DNA from: Uruburuella suis
GTDB lineage: Bacteria > Pseudomonadota > Gammaproteobacteria > Burkholderiales > Neisseriaceae
Direction: 5' to 3'
Assembly: GCF_004341385.1 (NCBI RefSeq)
Contig: NZ_SLXE01000004.1
Span: forward strand, 1-64,000
Length of the DNA: 64,000 bases
Positions 1-8,718 of the stretch are shown here, piece after piece. Each line of letters starts with the position of its first letter. Position 1 is the stretch's first letter. The translations under genes were made by a program, and so were the position numbers. The notes beneath the pieces were generated by a model. It made no database searches. It saw only the letters and a list, made by a program, of their open reading frames with translations, and was not told the DNA's origin.

Positions 1-94
1 AAAAAGTAAGCTAACAAGGCGGCGAGCCGCAGACAGTACAACTAGTACGGCAAGGCGAGACAACGAAGTTAGGTTATTTTTTTGGATTGGTATC
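1..94 (+). repeat. Family A repeat (Correia-core), cut by window edge
   Basis: This is the right-hand part of the ~104 bp family A repeat. It has the core with the GCCGCAGACAGTACA motif, then CGGCAAGGCGAGACAACGAAG, ending TTTGGATTGGTATC. The left terminus (ATACC) lies outside the window. The core matches the Neisseria Correia element from memory, but the terminus does not. It lies downstream of pgmB on the far side of that operon's terminator. Confidence 0.8.
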
Positions 95-176
95 AGACGG
101 CCTTTGCTTGCAATATTTATAAAGGTTTATTTTTTTGATTTGATATCACGCTTTCAGACGGCCTCTCATCACCATT

Positions 177-226
177 GCGCAAAAAGCCGCTGCCGCACCC
201 ACGGGATGCGGCAGCGGCTTTTTGCG
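177..226 (-). terminator. Intrinsic terminator of the maltose operon
   Basis: A near-perfect inverted repeat (GCGCAAAAAGCCGCTGCCGC, an 11-base loop, then its complement) lies 12 bases beyond the pgmB stop codon. The A/T runs inside the stem give a U-tract in either direction. It is unusual here in not being built from DUS. Confidence 0.85.
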
Positions 227-238
227 CCGTGCAAACCA

Positions 239-910
239 TCAGCGCTGCGCTTGGCGCCACACTTCTTCCAGATAAGCCAGCGTGAGCTCGGCGGTGCCGG
301 CCACAATGGCGATATCATCACCCAAATCCTGTGCGCGCCCTACACCCACCGGCAGCGCGCCGGCGGCTTTAATCGCCTGCACGCCGGCCAGCGCGTCTTC
401 AATGCCCAGGCAGGCGCGGATATTGGTGCCTACGCCCTTGGCGGCGGCCAGGAAAATATCGGGTGCCGGCTTGGAATGCGCCACGGCGCCGGGGTCGGCA
501 ATGGCGCCGAAAAAACGTGTCAGCCCCATTTTTTCAAGCAGAAACGGCCCGTTTTTGCTGGCCGAAGCCAAGGCGATTTTCTTGCCTGCCGCCTGCAAGG
601 CTTCCAAAAGCGGCAAAATGCCGGGAAACACATCATCGGGTGTGATGGCGGCGATCATTTCAATATAGCTGTCGTTTTTGCGCTCGGCCAAGCGGGCAAA
701 TTCTTCTGCGCCGATTTCGCCCTCTTTGCCGCCGAAAGCCAGTATGCGCTTGAGCGAATCTTCGCGCGACACGCCTTTGAGCTGCTCGTTGAAGCTGCGG
801 TCGATCTCGATGCCCAGCTCGCCGGCCAGCTTTTTCCAGGCGCGGTAATGGTATTCCGCCGTGTCGGTAATCACGCCGTCTAAATCGAATAACACTGCTT
901 GAAAAGTCAT
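239..910 (-). CDS. pgmB: Beta-phosphoglucomutase
   Basis: Converts beta-glucose 1-phosphate, released by maltose phosphorylase, to glucose 6-phosphate in the cytoplasm. It is a HAD-superfamily protein of 223 aa, the usual length for PgmB. The N-terminal FDLDGVITDT motif carries the nucleophile Asp9 and the acid/base Asp11. The helical cap follows, then the SAS motif (LASASKNGPF), then Lys in HSKPAPDIF and the acidic GIEDALAGVQA loop. It is the last gene of the minus-strand cluster transporter-galM-mapA-pgmB and starts 3 bases after the mapA stop, so it is almost certainly cotranscribed. The same gene order is known from N. meningitidis. The identification rests on motifs plus direct coupling to mapA. 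Confidence 0.95.
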   Translation of the reverse strand: MTFQAVLFDLDGVITDTAEYHYRAWKKLAGELGIEIDRSFNEQLKGVSREDSLKRILAFGGKEGEIGAEEFARLAERKNDSYIEMIAAITPDDVFPGILPLLEALQAAGKKIALASASKNGPFLLEKMGLTRFFGAIADPGAVAHSKPAPDIFLAAAKGVGTNIRACLGIEDALAGVQAIKAAGALPVGVGRAQDLGDDIAIVAGTAELTLAYLEEVWRQAQR

Positions 911-913
911 GGT

Positions 914-3178
914 TCAGGCTCCTTGCTTTTTCAGGGCGGTGGTGTAAACGCTTTCGAGCTGCACCGGCTCGCCATACACTTCCAGCGCAATCGGGCTGCC
1001 TTTGAGCAAGGCGATTTCCACTTGTTTATTCACGCTCACTTTCAGCAGGCGGCCGCGATAGTTAATGTGAAACGCATAAGCCGTCCATGCCTGCGGCAGG
1101 AAAGGCGCAAAGCTCAAGGTGCCGCCCCAGGTTTTCATTTGGGCAAAGCCCTGCACAATCGCCAGCCAAGAGCCGGTCATCGAGGTGATGTGCAGGCCGT
1201 CTTCGGTGTCGTTGTTGTAGTTGTCCAAATCAAGCCGCGCGGTGCGCTCATACATTTCCACGGCTTTTTCTTCTTTACCCAATTCTGCCGCCAAAATGGC
1301 GTGCACCGAGGCCGAAAGCGAGCTTTCGTGCACAGTCATCGGCTCGTAAAAATCGAAATTGCGCCGCTTGGTGTCGATATCGAAACGGTCGCCGAAGAAG
1401 TAAACCCCTTGCAGCACATCGGCCTGCTTGATAAAGGGCGAGCGCAGAATTTTATCCCACGACCATTTTTGGTTGAGCGGCAAATCGTCGGGCGAGAGCG
1501 CGGAAACCGGGCGGATGTCTTTATCGAGAAAGCCGTCGTGCTGCACGAAAACATCCAGCACTTCATCATAGGGATAATACATATTGGCCACGATATCCGC
1601 CCATTTATCCAGCTCAGCTTCCGAGATGCCCAAATCGGGGCGCGGGTATTTATCGAGTGCGGCTTTGGTGTAGCCGAGCACCCAGGCGGCCAAGGTGTTG
1701 GTATACCAGTTGTTGTTGATGTTGTTTTCGTATTCGTTGGGGCCGGTCACGCCGTGAATCATGTATTTGCCGTGGCGTTGGGAATAATGCACGCGGTCGG
1801 CCCAGAAACGGGCGATTTCCACCAACACTTCCAAGCCTTCGCCGGCCAGATAGCCTTCATCGCCGGTGTAGTTGGTGTAGTTGTAAATCGCATAGGCTAT
1901 CGCGCCGTTGCGGTGGATTTCTTCAAACGTGATTTCCCATTCGTTGTGGCATTCGATGCCGGTAAAAGTCACCATCGGGTAAAGTGCGCCGGCCAGCCCT
2001 TGCTCGCGCGCGTTGTGTTGCGCCTGCGGCAATTGGTTGTGCCGGTATTTGAGCAGGTTTTCGGTAACTTGCGGCTCGGCCAGCGAAAGATAAAGCGGCA
2101 CGGCATAGGCTTCGGTGTCCCAATAAGTGGCACCGCCGTATTTTTCGCCGGTAAAGCCTTTGGGGCCGATATTGAGGCGGGCATCTTCGCCGTAATAAGT
2201 TGAGAAAAGTTGGAAAAGGTTGAAGCGTATGCCTTGTTGGGCGGCATCGTTGCCTTCGATCACCACATCGGCAATCGCCCAACGTTGGCGCCAGCCGTTT
2301 TCGTGCGCGGCCAGCAAATCGGCAAAGCCCGTCTGCTCCATATCGGCAATCAGCGCACGGCCGGCCGCTTCCACCGCATCCAGATTCTCGTAATCGCGGC
2401 TGGTGGTAACGACCACCCGCTTTTCAAACGATTTCACCGCTTCGCCCACTTCGGCTTCAAATGTGTTGCTCACTTGCCAATCGCTTTGCCGGTGTGCGGT
2501 TTCGGTGAAATCGCCGGCAAAGCTTTGCTGCGCATTCACGATAAACTGCGGCACGCCAAAGGGATTGGCCACGGTTTGCGCGGCAATGTGTGCGCCGCCG
2601 GTAAAGGCTTTTTTGTTTAACACCTGCCAAAATGTTTCTTCATAATTGGCATCTTCGTTTTTCACATCGGCATCGATAAACGATTCGATTTTCACATGAT
2701 GGCTTTTGCCATCGGCCGACACCACATCCCAGCGCATCAGCGCCAGCTCTTTTTGCGCCACCGAAAAGAATTTGGTGAGGCAAAACTGCACGCCGAACAC
2801 GGTGAATGTGCGCCGCAGCACGCCGGTTTGCATATCTAAGGCCACCGAAAAACCGCTCACTTCGTTTTCGGCCAAATCCACTTCCTGATTGTCGACAAAA
2901 ATCGCCACTTTGCCGAAATTCACGGCATTGATGGCTTTGCCGAAATATTTCGGATAGCCGTTTTTCCACCAACCCACGCGGGTTTTATCGGGAAACCACA
3001 CGCCGGCGATATAAGTGCCCAAGTGGCTGTCGGCCGAATAGCGCTCTTCAAAGCTGCCGCGCGCGCCCATATAGCCGTTGCCCAGGCTGGTGAGGCTCTC
3101 TTGCAGGCGCTTGTGGGTTTTATCCAGCGTGGTTGATTTAATCACCCACGGGTCTACTTCCATAATTCGCGTATACAT
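914..3178 (-). CDS. mapA: Maltose phosphorylase (GH65)
   Basis: Phosphorolyses maltose to beta-glucose 1-phosphate and glucose, saving one ATP compared with hydrolysis. At 754 aa it has normal GH65 phosphorylase length: an N-terminal beta-sandwich, an (alpha/alpha)6 barrel, and a small C-terminal beta domain. The barrel holds the catalytic general acid Glu482 in the motif GPNEYENN, the signature of maltose phosphorylases. Trehalose or kojibiose phosphorylase is a weaker alternative, disfavoured by the very close match to the maltose-type motif and by the adjacent pgmB. The start at ATG 3178 lies 12 bases after the galM stop, with GGAGAC just upstream. The long open frame on the other strand (899-2203) is a shadow. 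Confidence 0.95.
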   Translation of the reverse strand: MYTRIMEVDPWVIKSTTLDKTHKRLQESLTSLGNGYMGARGSFEERYSADSHLGTYIAGVWFPDKTRVGWWKNGYPKYFGKAINAVNFGKVAIFVDNQEVDLAENEVSGFSVALDMQTGVLRRTFTVFGVQFCLTKFFSVAQKELALMRWDVVSADGKSHHVKIESFIDADVKNEDANYEETFWQVLNKKAFTGGAHIAAQTVANPFGVPQFIVNAQQSFAGDFTETAHRQSDWQVSNTFEAEVGEAVKSFEKRVVVTTSRDYENLDAVEAAGRALIADMEQTGFADLLAAHENGWRQRWAIADVVIEGNDAAQQGIRFNLFQLFSTYYGEDARLNIGPKGFTGEKYGGATYWDTEAYAVPLYLSLAEPQVTENLLKYRHNQLPQAQHNAREQGLAGALYPMVTFTGIECHNEWEITFEEIHRNGAIAYAIYNYTNYTGDEGYLAGEGLEVLVEIARFWADRVHYSQRHGKYMIHGVTGPNEYENNINNNWYTNTLAAWVLGYTKAALDKYPRPDLGISEAELDKWADIVANMYYPYDEVLDVFVQHDGFLDKDIRPVSALSPDDLPLNQKWSWDKILRSPFIKQADVLQGVYFFGDRFDIDTKRRNFDFYEPMTVHESSLSASVHAILAAELGKEEKAVEMYERTARLDLDNYNNDTEDGLHITSMTGSWLAIVQGFAQMKTWGGTLSFAPFLPQAWTAYAFHINYRGRLLKVSVNKQVEIALLKGSPIALEVYGEPVQLESVYTTALKKQGA

Positions 3179-3190
3179 AATTTGTCTCCG

Positions 3191-4192
3191 TTAATTCATT
3201 TCAATTTGGTAAATAATCACGGCTTCTTTGCACTCGCCTTTGTTGAGGCGGATGTTGCCGAATTCGGGGTGGTGCAGGCTGTCGGGCAAGGTTTGGGCTT
3301 CGGTGGCCAGCGCATCATAATCACCGGCATCGTGCTGTGCGGGCTCTTTGGGCGCGGCGGTAAACACCACCAAGCCGTTGCGGTTGCTGAAAATATTCAC
3401 CCGAAAACCCTCACCCGTATCCAGCACGGCCACGGGCGCTGCCAAATCCGGCCGCACCCGATAAGCTTCGTCAAACCCGCTTTGCGTGGTGCTGCGGCGC
3501 AAGGCCGACACGGCTTGGGCAAGATCTTGGCCGTCTGAAAAATCAAACAGCGCATTGCCGCCATCGCTCAAGCCCGTGGGCAGGCGCTCGGCATCAAGCT
3601 GCATGTGCTGCCCGTCGGGTATTGCCAGCCGCGCGCCGGCCAAGCCTTGCGGCAGCCGCCAATAAATATGCATGGTCGGGTCAAACACGGTGTCGCCCAG
3701 CGCGGTGGCGCGGTAGGTGATTTTCAGGCTGTCGTCGTCGGTCAAATGATAGTGGATGCTTACATCCAAATCATTCGGATAACCGTCTGAAACCTGCTGC
3801 AGGCGGGTGGAGAGCACCAATTCACTGCGGCTCACCCAAGCGGCGTCGAAAAGCTGCATGCTCAGCCCGTTGCTGCCGCCATGCAGGGCGTTTTTGCCCT
3901 CATTGGCTTCCACCTGATAAGCTTGGCCGTTGATTTCAAACGCCGCGCCTTTAATGCGCCCGGCCACGCGCCCGATTTGTTTGTTGATTTGAAAAGGGTT
4001 TTCAATATAGCCTTGCGCATCATCAAAATGCACCACCAAATTGTGCGGCCCGCCGTTTTGCAACACGGAAAATTCCTGAATAATGCCGCCCAAATTCAAA
4101 ATGCCCGCCCTGCTGCCTTTTGAATTGGTTAAGATGTATTTGCAGACGGCTTGGTCTTGGAAAAAACCGAAAGCCTGCTCACATGCGCTCAT
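3191..4192 (-). CDS. galM: Aldose 1-epimerase (mutarotase)
   Basis: Interconverts alpha and beta anomers of sugars, here probably maltose or glucose feeding MapA and glucokinase. The protein is 333 aa, the family's usual size. It shows the NALHGG segment with the first conserved His, a second His in PTMHIYWRLP, the Asp in SGFDEAYRV, and a C-terminal acidic residue in ATEAQTLPDSLHH where the catalytic Glu is expected. There is no signal peptide, so it is cytoplasmic. It lies second in the operon: the transporter stop is 12 bases upstream and mapA begins 12 bases downstream. The start has AAGGGAGT just upstream. Confidence 0.93.
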   Translation of the reverse strand: MSACEQAFGFFQDQAVCKYILTNSKGSRAGILNLGGIIQEFSVLQNGGPHNLVVHFDDAQGYIENPFQINKQIGRVAGRIKGAAFEINGQAYQVEANEGKNALHGGSNGLSMQLFDAAWVSRSELVLSTRLQQVSDGYPNDLDVSIHYHLTDDDSLKITYRATALGDTVFDPTMHIYWRLPQGLAGARLAIPDGQHMQLDAERLPTGLSDGGNALFDFSDGQDLAQAVSALRRSTTQSGFDEAYRVRPDLAAPVAVLDTGEGFRVNIFSNRNGLVVFTAAPKEPAQHDAGDYDALATEAQTLPDSLHHPEFGNIRLNKGECKEAVIIYQIEMN

Positions 4193-4203
4193 GCCGACTC
4201 CCT

Positions 4204-5568
4204 TTATGCGCTTGGCGTTTCACGGTGTGTTTCTTTGATGAAAAACACCGAGCAGGCGCCCAGCAGCAGCGCGATGCCGCCGGCTAAAAACATATTGGCC
4301 TGCTGGCCGCCCAAAAGCGGGTAAAGGCCGAAGCTCAAGAGCGAGGCGATAATCTGCGGAATGCAGATAGAGCCGTTAAACAAGCCCAAATAAGTGCCCA
4401 TATGTTTGCCTGAAAGCGCGTTGGTTACAATGGTGAGCGGATAAGTGAGAATGCCGGCCCAGGCGATGCCGATTAAAATGTAAGAGCCCACCAACACATA
4501 TTGGTCGGTAACGAAGAAAATCGAGAAAAAGCCCAATGCGCCCAAGGCCAGGCTCGTGAAATAGCCCGCTTTGTGGTATTGGTTCGGCACTTTGGCCAGC
4601 ACATAAGAGCACACCACCGCCGCAATCGACTGCACCGCCGCGAGCACGCCATACCAGTTGCCCGCTGCCTGATAGCCCGAAGAAGAGGCATCGGTGGTTT
4701 GCCACACGTTTTCCGCAATCGCGCCGGCCGAGTAAGTCCACATATATTGAAAGGCAAACCAGCAGAAAAACTGCACCAAAGCCACCGTCCAAAACGCTTT
4801 GGGCGCTTGTTTCAAAAGATCGATCCAACTGACCTTTTCATGATTGGCGCGCGCATCAATACCGTGATAGCGGGCATAGGTTTCCGGGTCGTATTCTTTC
4901 ACCTTGAAGATGGTCAGCGCGCTGGTAATCACCAAAATCGCCGCGCCCACATAAAACGACACAATCACCGTTTGCGGCACCACGCCTTTGGGCGCCGTGT
5001 TGGCCAGGCCGATATAGGCAAACACAAAAGGCAGTATCGCCGCAATCACCCCGCCAGTGTTCGACAAAAAGCTCTGAATGCCATAAGCATAGCTTTTTTG
5101 CTTGTCGTTCACCATATCGCCCACCATCATCTTAAAGGGCTGCATCGCCATATTCGATGACACATCAAGTAAGGCAATCATCAGCGCGCCAAACAACAAA
5201 GCATTGAGCGAGGCATAACCGAAGCCGAAGCTGCCCGCATTGGGCATCAGAATCATCACAATCACCGCCACCAACGAGCCGTATAAAAGATAAGGCAGCC
5301 GGCGGCCGCCCAAGCGCGGTGCCCAGGTGCGGTCGGAGTAATAGCCCACAATCGGCTGCACCAAAAGCCCGGCCAACGGCGGCAGAATAAAAAACCAGCC
5401 CAAGCTGTGCGGGTCGGCACCCAGCGTTTGGAAAATGCGGCTCATTTGCGAGCTTTGCAGCGTAAAGGCCGTCTGAACGCCGAGAAAGCCGAAGCTGATC
5501 ATCCAGATCATATTTTTGGAAAGTGTCGGCAAGCCTTGTTGCGTTGCCGCTTGGGATTCTTCTTTCAT
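4204..5568 (-). CDS. MFS/GPH-type sugar transporter, probable maltose uptake
   Basis: Inner-membrane carrier of 454 aa with about 12 hydrophobic helices, of the sugar:cation symporter type used for maltose and sucrose in Neisseria and Caulobacter. I chose the ATG at 5568 (MKEESQAATQ) because a clean AAGGAGTTTGCT precedes it; the open frame runs 21 codons further upstream without such a site. Conserved features include QPIVGYYSDRTW in the loop after helix 2 and a second-half GILTYPLTIVTNALSG. It is the first gene of the operon with galM, mapA and pgmB, which points to maltose as substrate. The substrate is inferred from neighbours, not from transporter sequence alone. Confidence 0.88.
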   Translation of the reverse strand: MKEESQAATQQGLPTLSKNMIWMISFGFLGVQTAFTLQSSQMSRIFQTLGADPHSLGWFFILPPLAGLLVQPIVGYYSDRTWAPRLGGRRLPYLLYGSLVAVIVMILMPNAGSFGFGYASLNALLFGALMIALLDVSSNMAMQPFKMMVGDMVNDKQKSYAYGIQSFLSNTGGVIAAILPFVFAYIGLANTAPKGVVPQTVIVSFYVGAAILVITSALTIFKVKEYDPETYARYHGIDARANHEKVSWIDLLKQAPKAFWTVALVQFFCWFAFQYMWTYSAGAIAENVWQTTDASSSGYQAAGNWYGVLAAVQSIAAVVCSYVLAKVPNQYHKAGYFTSLALGALGFFSIFFVTDQYVLVGSYILIGIAWAGILTYPLTIVTNALSGKHMGTYLGLFNGSICIPQIIASLLSFGLYPLLGGQQANMFLAGGIALLLGACSVFFIKETHRETPSA

Positions 5569-6164
5569 AGCAAACTCCTTATTGGGATGCAGCGAATTGC
5601 AAGTGAAGCCTTGGCGGCCTCCAAGATGCATTCCTACTTTTGCTTGCGCTAAATCAATATGAATGAAGTTTTATTTCATTTTCAACCAAACAAACCCGTT
5701 TTCCGATATGCATATTCTGCATTTAGTTGTTTTCACCGCCAAACCGGCAGCCATTTTTTCCATTTATTTTTGCGCCATCAACAATAAATTTTTAGATGAT
5801 TATTTTATAGATTTACTATTTATCTGCATTATCAAACCAAAAATCAATGCTGAAGCGCCATCATCACTTGCACCTAAATCACCCCGAAATCTTTGTTTCA
5901 AAGCGCCTTCCACATGCACTCAAGCGCTTTTCTCATGCCGAAACCCACCCAAACAGCAGCGCCCACGCAAGTTTATTTAAATTAAAACAAACGTTTTAAA
6001 GCTTTGCCCGCCTTTTCAGACGGCCTGTTTATTTGCTTATCATCAAACACCCGGCAAACACGCTGCCAAATCATATACAAACCCTGCAAAATCATGCTTA
6101 AATAAGCGCCACAAATTTTGATAACAGGCCGCCCAAGCAGCGGCCGCCACCTAAGGAACCCACC
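5569..6164. other. Divergent regulatory region, maltose operon / fumarase
   Basis: About 600 bases that are clearly AT-richer than the flanking genes. I see no convincing gene: a 105-codon open frame (5663-5980, +) has no ribosome-binding site, no recognisable motif and biased composition. The stretch holds an inverted repeat AATGAA-N7-TTCATT (5662-5680), a weak FNR/CRP-like site TTGCGCTAAATCAA (5644-5657), an AAACGTTT palindrome (5989-5996) and one DUS at about 6014. Promoters for both divergent transcripts should lie here. Confidence 0.6.
5984..6000. promoter_or_regulatory. Candidate LacI-type operator (AAACGTTT)
   Basis: The sequence AAAACAAACGTTTTAAA is centred on the CG of an AAACGTTT palindrome, the hallmark of LacI/GalR-family operators such as those of MalR or CcpA. 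It lies far (about 420 bases) upstream of the maltose transporter and about 165 bases upstream of fumarase. No LacI-family gene is in this window. It is a weak candidate resting on eight palindromic bases. Confidence 0.25.
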
Positions 6165-7688
6165 ATGACTGTGATCAAGCAAGAAGATTTCATTCAAAGC
6201 ATTGCCGATGCTTTCCAATTTATCAGCTATTACCATCCGGTAGACTACATCCAAGCGCTCACCCAAGCCTGGGAAAAAGAAGAAAATCCCGCCGCTAAAG
6301 ACGCCATGGCGCAGATTTTGGTCAACAGCCGCATGTGTGCCGAAGGCCACCGCCCCATCTGCCAAGACACCGGCATTGCCACCGTGTTTCTCAAAGTGGG
6401 CATGAATGTGCAGTGGGACAGCACCATGAGCGTGCAGGAAATGGTGAACGAAGGCGTGCGCCGCGCCTACACCGACCCCGACAACACCTTGCGCGCATCC
6501 GTGCTGGCCGATCCGGCCGGCAAACGCACCAACACCAAAGACAACACCCCCGCCGTCATCCACATGGAAATCGTGGCCGGCGACAAAGTGGAAGTCACCT
6601 GTGCAGCCAAAGGCGGCGGCTCGGAAAACAAATCCAAGCTCGCCATGCTCAACCCTTCAGATTCCATCGTTGATTGGGTGCTGAAAACCATCCCCACCAT
6701 GGGCGCGGGCTGGTGTCCGCCGGGCATTTTGGGCATCGGCATCGGCGGCACACCCGAAAAAGCCATGCTCTTGGCCAAAGAATCGCTGATGAGCCATGTA
6801 GATATTCAAGAATTGCAGCAAAAAGCCGCATCCGGCGCCGAATTAAACACCGTTGAAGCGCTGCGCTTGGAGCTTTACGAAAAAGTAAACGCGCTGGGCA
6901 TCGGCGCGCAAGGCTTGGGCGGCCTCACCACCGTGCTCGATGTGAAAATTCTCGACTACCCCACCCACGCTGCCGGCAAGCCCGTGGCCATGATTCCCAA
7001 CTGCGCCGCCACCCGCCACGTTGAATTCGAGCTCGACGGCTCAGGCCCCGTGAAACTCACCCCGCCCTCGCTCGACGACTGGCCCGACATCACCTATAGC
7101 CCCGACAACGGCATCCGCGTGAATGTAGACGAAATCAGCAAAGCCGATGTGGCGCAATGGAAAACCGGCGATGTGCTGCTGTTAAACGGCAAAATCTACA
7201 CCGGCCGCGATGCCGCCCATAAACGCATGGTGGATATGCTCAACAAAGGCGAAAAACTGCCGGTGGATTTCACCGACAAAATCATCTACTACGTAGGCCC
7301 CGTCGACCCGGTGCGCGATGAAGTGGTCGGCCCCGCCGGCCCCACCACCGCCACCCGCATGGACAAATTCACCCGCCAGATGCTGGAGCAAACCGGCCTT
7401 TTGGGCATGATCGGCAAATCCGAGCGCGGCGAAGCCGCCTGCCAGGCCATTGCCGACAACAAAGCCGTGTATCTGATGGCCGTGGGCGGCTCCGCCTATC
7501 TCGTGGCTAAAGCGATTAAAGAAGCCAAAGTGGTGGCCTTCCCCGAGTTGGGCATGGAAGCGATTTACGAATTCGAAGTGAAAGACATGCCCGTCACCGT
7601 GGCCGTCGACAGCAGCGGCTTATCGGTGCACGCCGTAGCACCCAAACAATGGCAGGCCAAAATCGGCATTATTCCTGTGGAAAGCTAA
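6165..7688 (+). CDS. fumA: Class I fumarate hydratase (4Fe-4S)
   Basis: Hydrates fumarate to L-malate in the TCA cycle. The 507 aa protein is the fused, single-chain iron-sulfur fumarase of E. coli FumA/FumB type. It has an N-terminal alpha domain and a C-terminal beta domain that are separate subunits in some bacteria. Candidate cluster cysteines lie in RPICQDTGIAT, in MIPNCAATRHVEFE, and in SERGEAACQAIAD. GIGIGGTPEKAM and the beta-domain segment GPAGPTTATRMDKF are typical. The start at 6165 follows CTAAGGAACCCACC. The cluster makes the enzyme oxygen-sensitive by family knowledge. The product malate could feed the malate:quinone oxidoreductase at 40.9 kb. Confidence 0.95.
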   Translation: MTVIKQEDFIQSIADAFQFISYYHPVDYIQALTQAWEKEENPAAKDAMAQILVNSRMCAEGHRPICQDTGIATVFLKVGMNVQWDSTMSVQEMVNEGVRRAYTDPDNTLRASVLADPAGKRTNTKDNTPAVIHMEIVAGDKVEVTCAAKGGGSENKSKLAMLNPSDSIVDWVLKTIPTMGAGWCPPGILGIGIGGTPEKAMLLAKESLMSHVDIQELQQKAASGAELNTVEALRLELYEKVNALGIGAQGLGGLTTVLDVKILDYPTHAAGKPVAMIPNCAATRHVEFELDGSGPVKLTPPSLDDWPDITYSPDNGIRVNVDEISKADVAQWKTGDVLLLNGKIYTGRDAAHKRMVDMLNKGEKLPVDFTDKIIYYVGPVDPVRDEVVGPAGPTTATRMDKFTRQMLEQTGLLGMIGKSERGEAACQAIADNKAVYLMAVGGSAYLVAKAIKEAKVVAFPELGMEAIYEFEVKDMPVTVAVDSSGLSVHAVAPKQWQAKIGIIPVES

Positions 7689-7709
7689 CTCTTTTCCCCC
7701 GCCAAAGCA

Positions 7710-7742
7710 AAGGCCGTCTGAAAGCATTCAGACGGCCTTTTT
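7710..7742. terminator. DUS-pair terminator after fumarase
   Basis: Head-to-head DUS copies (AAAGGCCGTCTGAA, short loop, TTCAGACGGCCTTTTT) form a hairpin with a T-run 22 bases after the fumA stop. Confidence 0.85.
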
Positions 7743-7901
7743 GCCGGCACAAAATCCATCAAAATTGTCTTCCGTTACAGCTTGGCAGCCACACCTTTTC
7801 GCCGCCCAAGCACGCTGCTAATCCCTTAACCCTTCTTTTCAGACGGCCTGAATGAATTATGCTAAATTAAGCGCCGTTACCACCCACTTGAAAGCCCCAC
7901 C

Positions 7902-8612
7902 ATGTCGAAAAAAGCCCTGTTGCTGGCCGCCTTGGCCGCTGCTACCGCCGCCGCGCCCGCCGTGGCCGAGCCGCTCAACTACAACGTCATCGAATTTGCC
8001 GAGAGCGCCAGCGCCGAAGTGCAGCAAGACACCATGATCATCGGCCTCGAAGTCAACCAAGAAGGCCGCGACCGCGCCGAAGTCAACCGCGCCTTTATGC
8101 AGAAATACAACAAGCTCACCCGCCACATCAGCGCCAACAAAGCGCTCAAGAGCGAGCTGCAAGGCCGCCGCGCCAACCCGCTTTACCAATATAAAAACGG
8201 CAAACAAACCCAAATCGGCTGGCAGGAAAGTGCCCAAATCCGCGTGGAAAGCACCGATTTCACCGCCATCAACCAGCTGATTGCCCAAGCGCAAAATGAT
8301 GCCGCCCTGCAATACACCCAATTTAGCGTATCCAAGAAAAAGCGCGAAGCGGTCATCGACGAAGTGAGCAAAGCCGCGCTCAAACGCTTCCAGGCGCGCG
8401 CCGACACTTTGGTGCAAACTTTGGGTTTCCGCGGTTATAAAATCGTGCATCTCAACCTCGGCCAAATCGGCAACCAAAGCGCAGAATACGCTGCCCCGGC
8501 TCCGATGATGATGCGCGCCGCCAAAGCCGACAGCATGGGCGGCATGCCCGAAACCACCAACCCGGGCACCGAAGAAATCCGCATCACCGTAAACGGCACC
8601 ATTCAAATGTAA
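7902..8612 (+). CDS. Periplasmic SIMPL-domain (DUF541) protein
   Basis: A 236 aa exported protein. Residues 1-22 form a signal peptide (Lys-Lys, an Ala/Leu-rich core, AVAEP cleavage region). The rest fits the SIMPL/DUF541 fold found in E. coli YggE and the Bartonella/Brucella periplasmic oligomers: an early beta strand with the residues SASAEV, a long central helix region, and a C-terminal TEEIRITVNGTIQM strand. The family's molecular role is unsettled; YggE is linked to oxidative stress. It is a single gene between DUS hairpins, with no obvious operon partner. The start is supported by the signal peptide beginning exactly there. Confidence 0.75.
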   Translation: MSKKALLLAALAAATAAAPAVAEPLNYNVIEFAESASAEVQQDTMIIGLEVNQEGRDRAEVNRAFMQKYNKLTRHISANKALKSELQGRRANPLYQYKNGKQTQIGWQESAQIRVESTDFTAINQLIAQAQNDAALQYTQFSVSKKKREAVIDEVSKAALKRFQARADTLVQTLGFRGYKIVHLNLGQIGNQSAEYAAPAPMMMRAAKADSMGGMPETTNPGTEEIRITVNGTIQM

Positions 8613-8614
8613 TG

Positions 8615-8656
8615 CAACAGGCCGTCTGAAACTTTTTTGTTTCAGACGGCCTGTTG
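8615..8656. terminator. DUS-pair terminator
   Basis: The stem CAACAGGCCGTCTGAAAC and its complement, 2 bases beyond the SIMPL gene stop. The perfect extension beyond the DUS (CAACAG/CTGTTG) shows the stem is selected as a hairpin. Confidence 0.85.
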
Positions 8657-8718
8657 AACCAAATTGAAAACATCATGTAAATTCCATTCATTGAATACTT
8701 TAAGGGAAGCCAACCACC

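Noticed and set aside
899..2203. Long open frame (434 codons) on the plus strand opposite mapA
   Set aside because: Exact shadow of mapA; His/Val/Gln-rich translation without motifs or ribosome-binding site, typical of antisense frames in GC-rich third-position genes.
5644..5657. TTGCGCTAAATCAA as an FNR/CRP site upstream of the maltose transporter
   Set aside because: Only one half-site is perfect (8 of 10 positions); kept only as a remark in the intergenic entry.
5663..5980. 105-codon open frame in the maltose/fumarase intergenic region
   Set aside because: AT-rich regulatory region, no ribosome-binding site, composition unlike coding sequence; possible but not supported.
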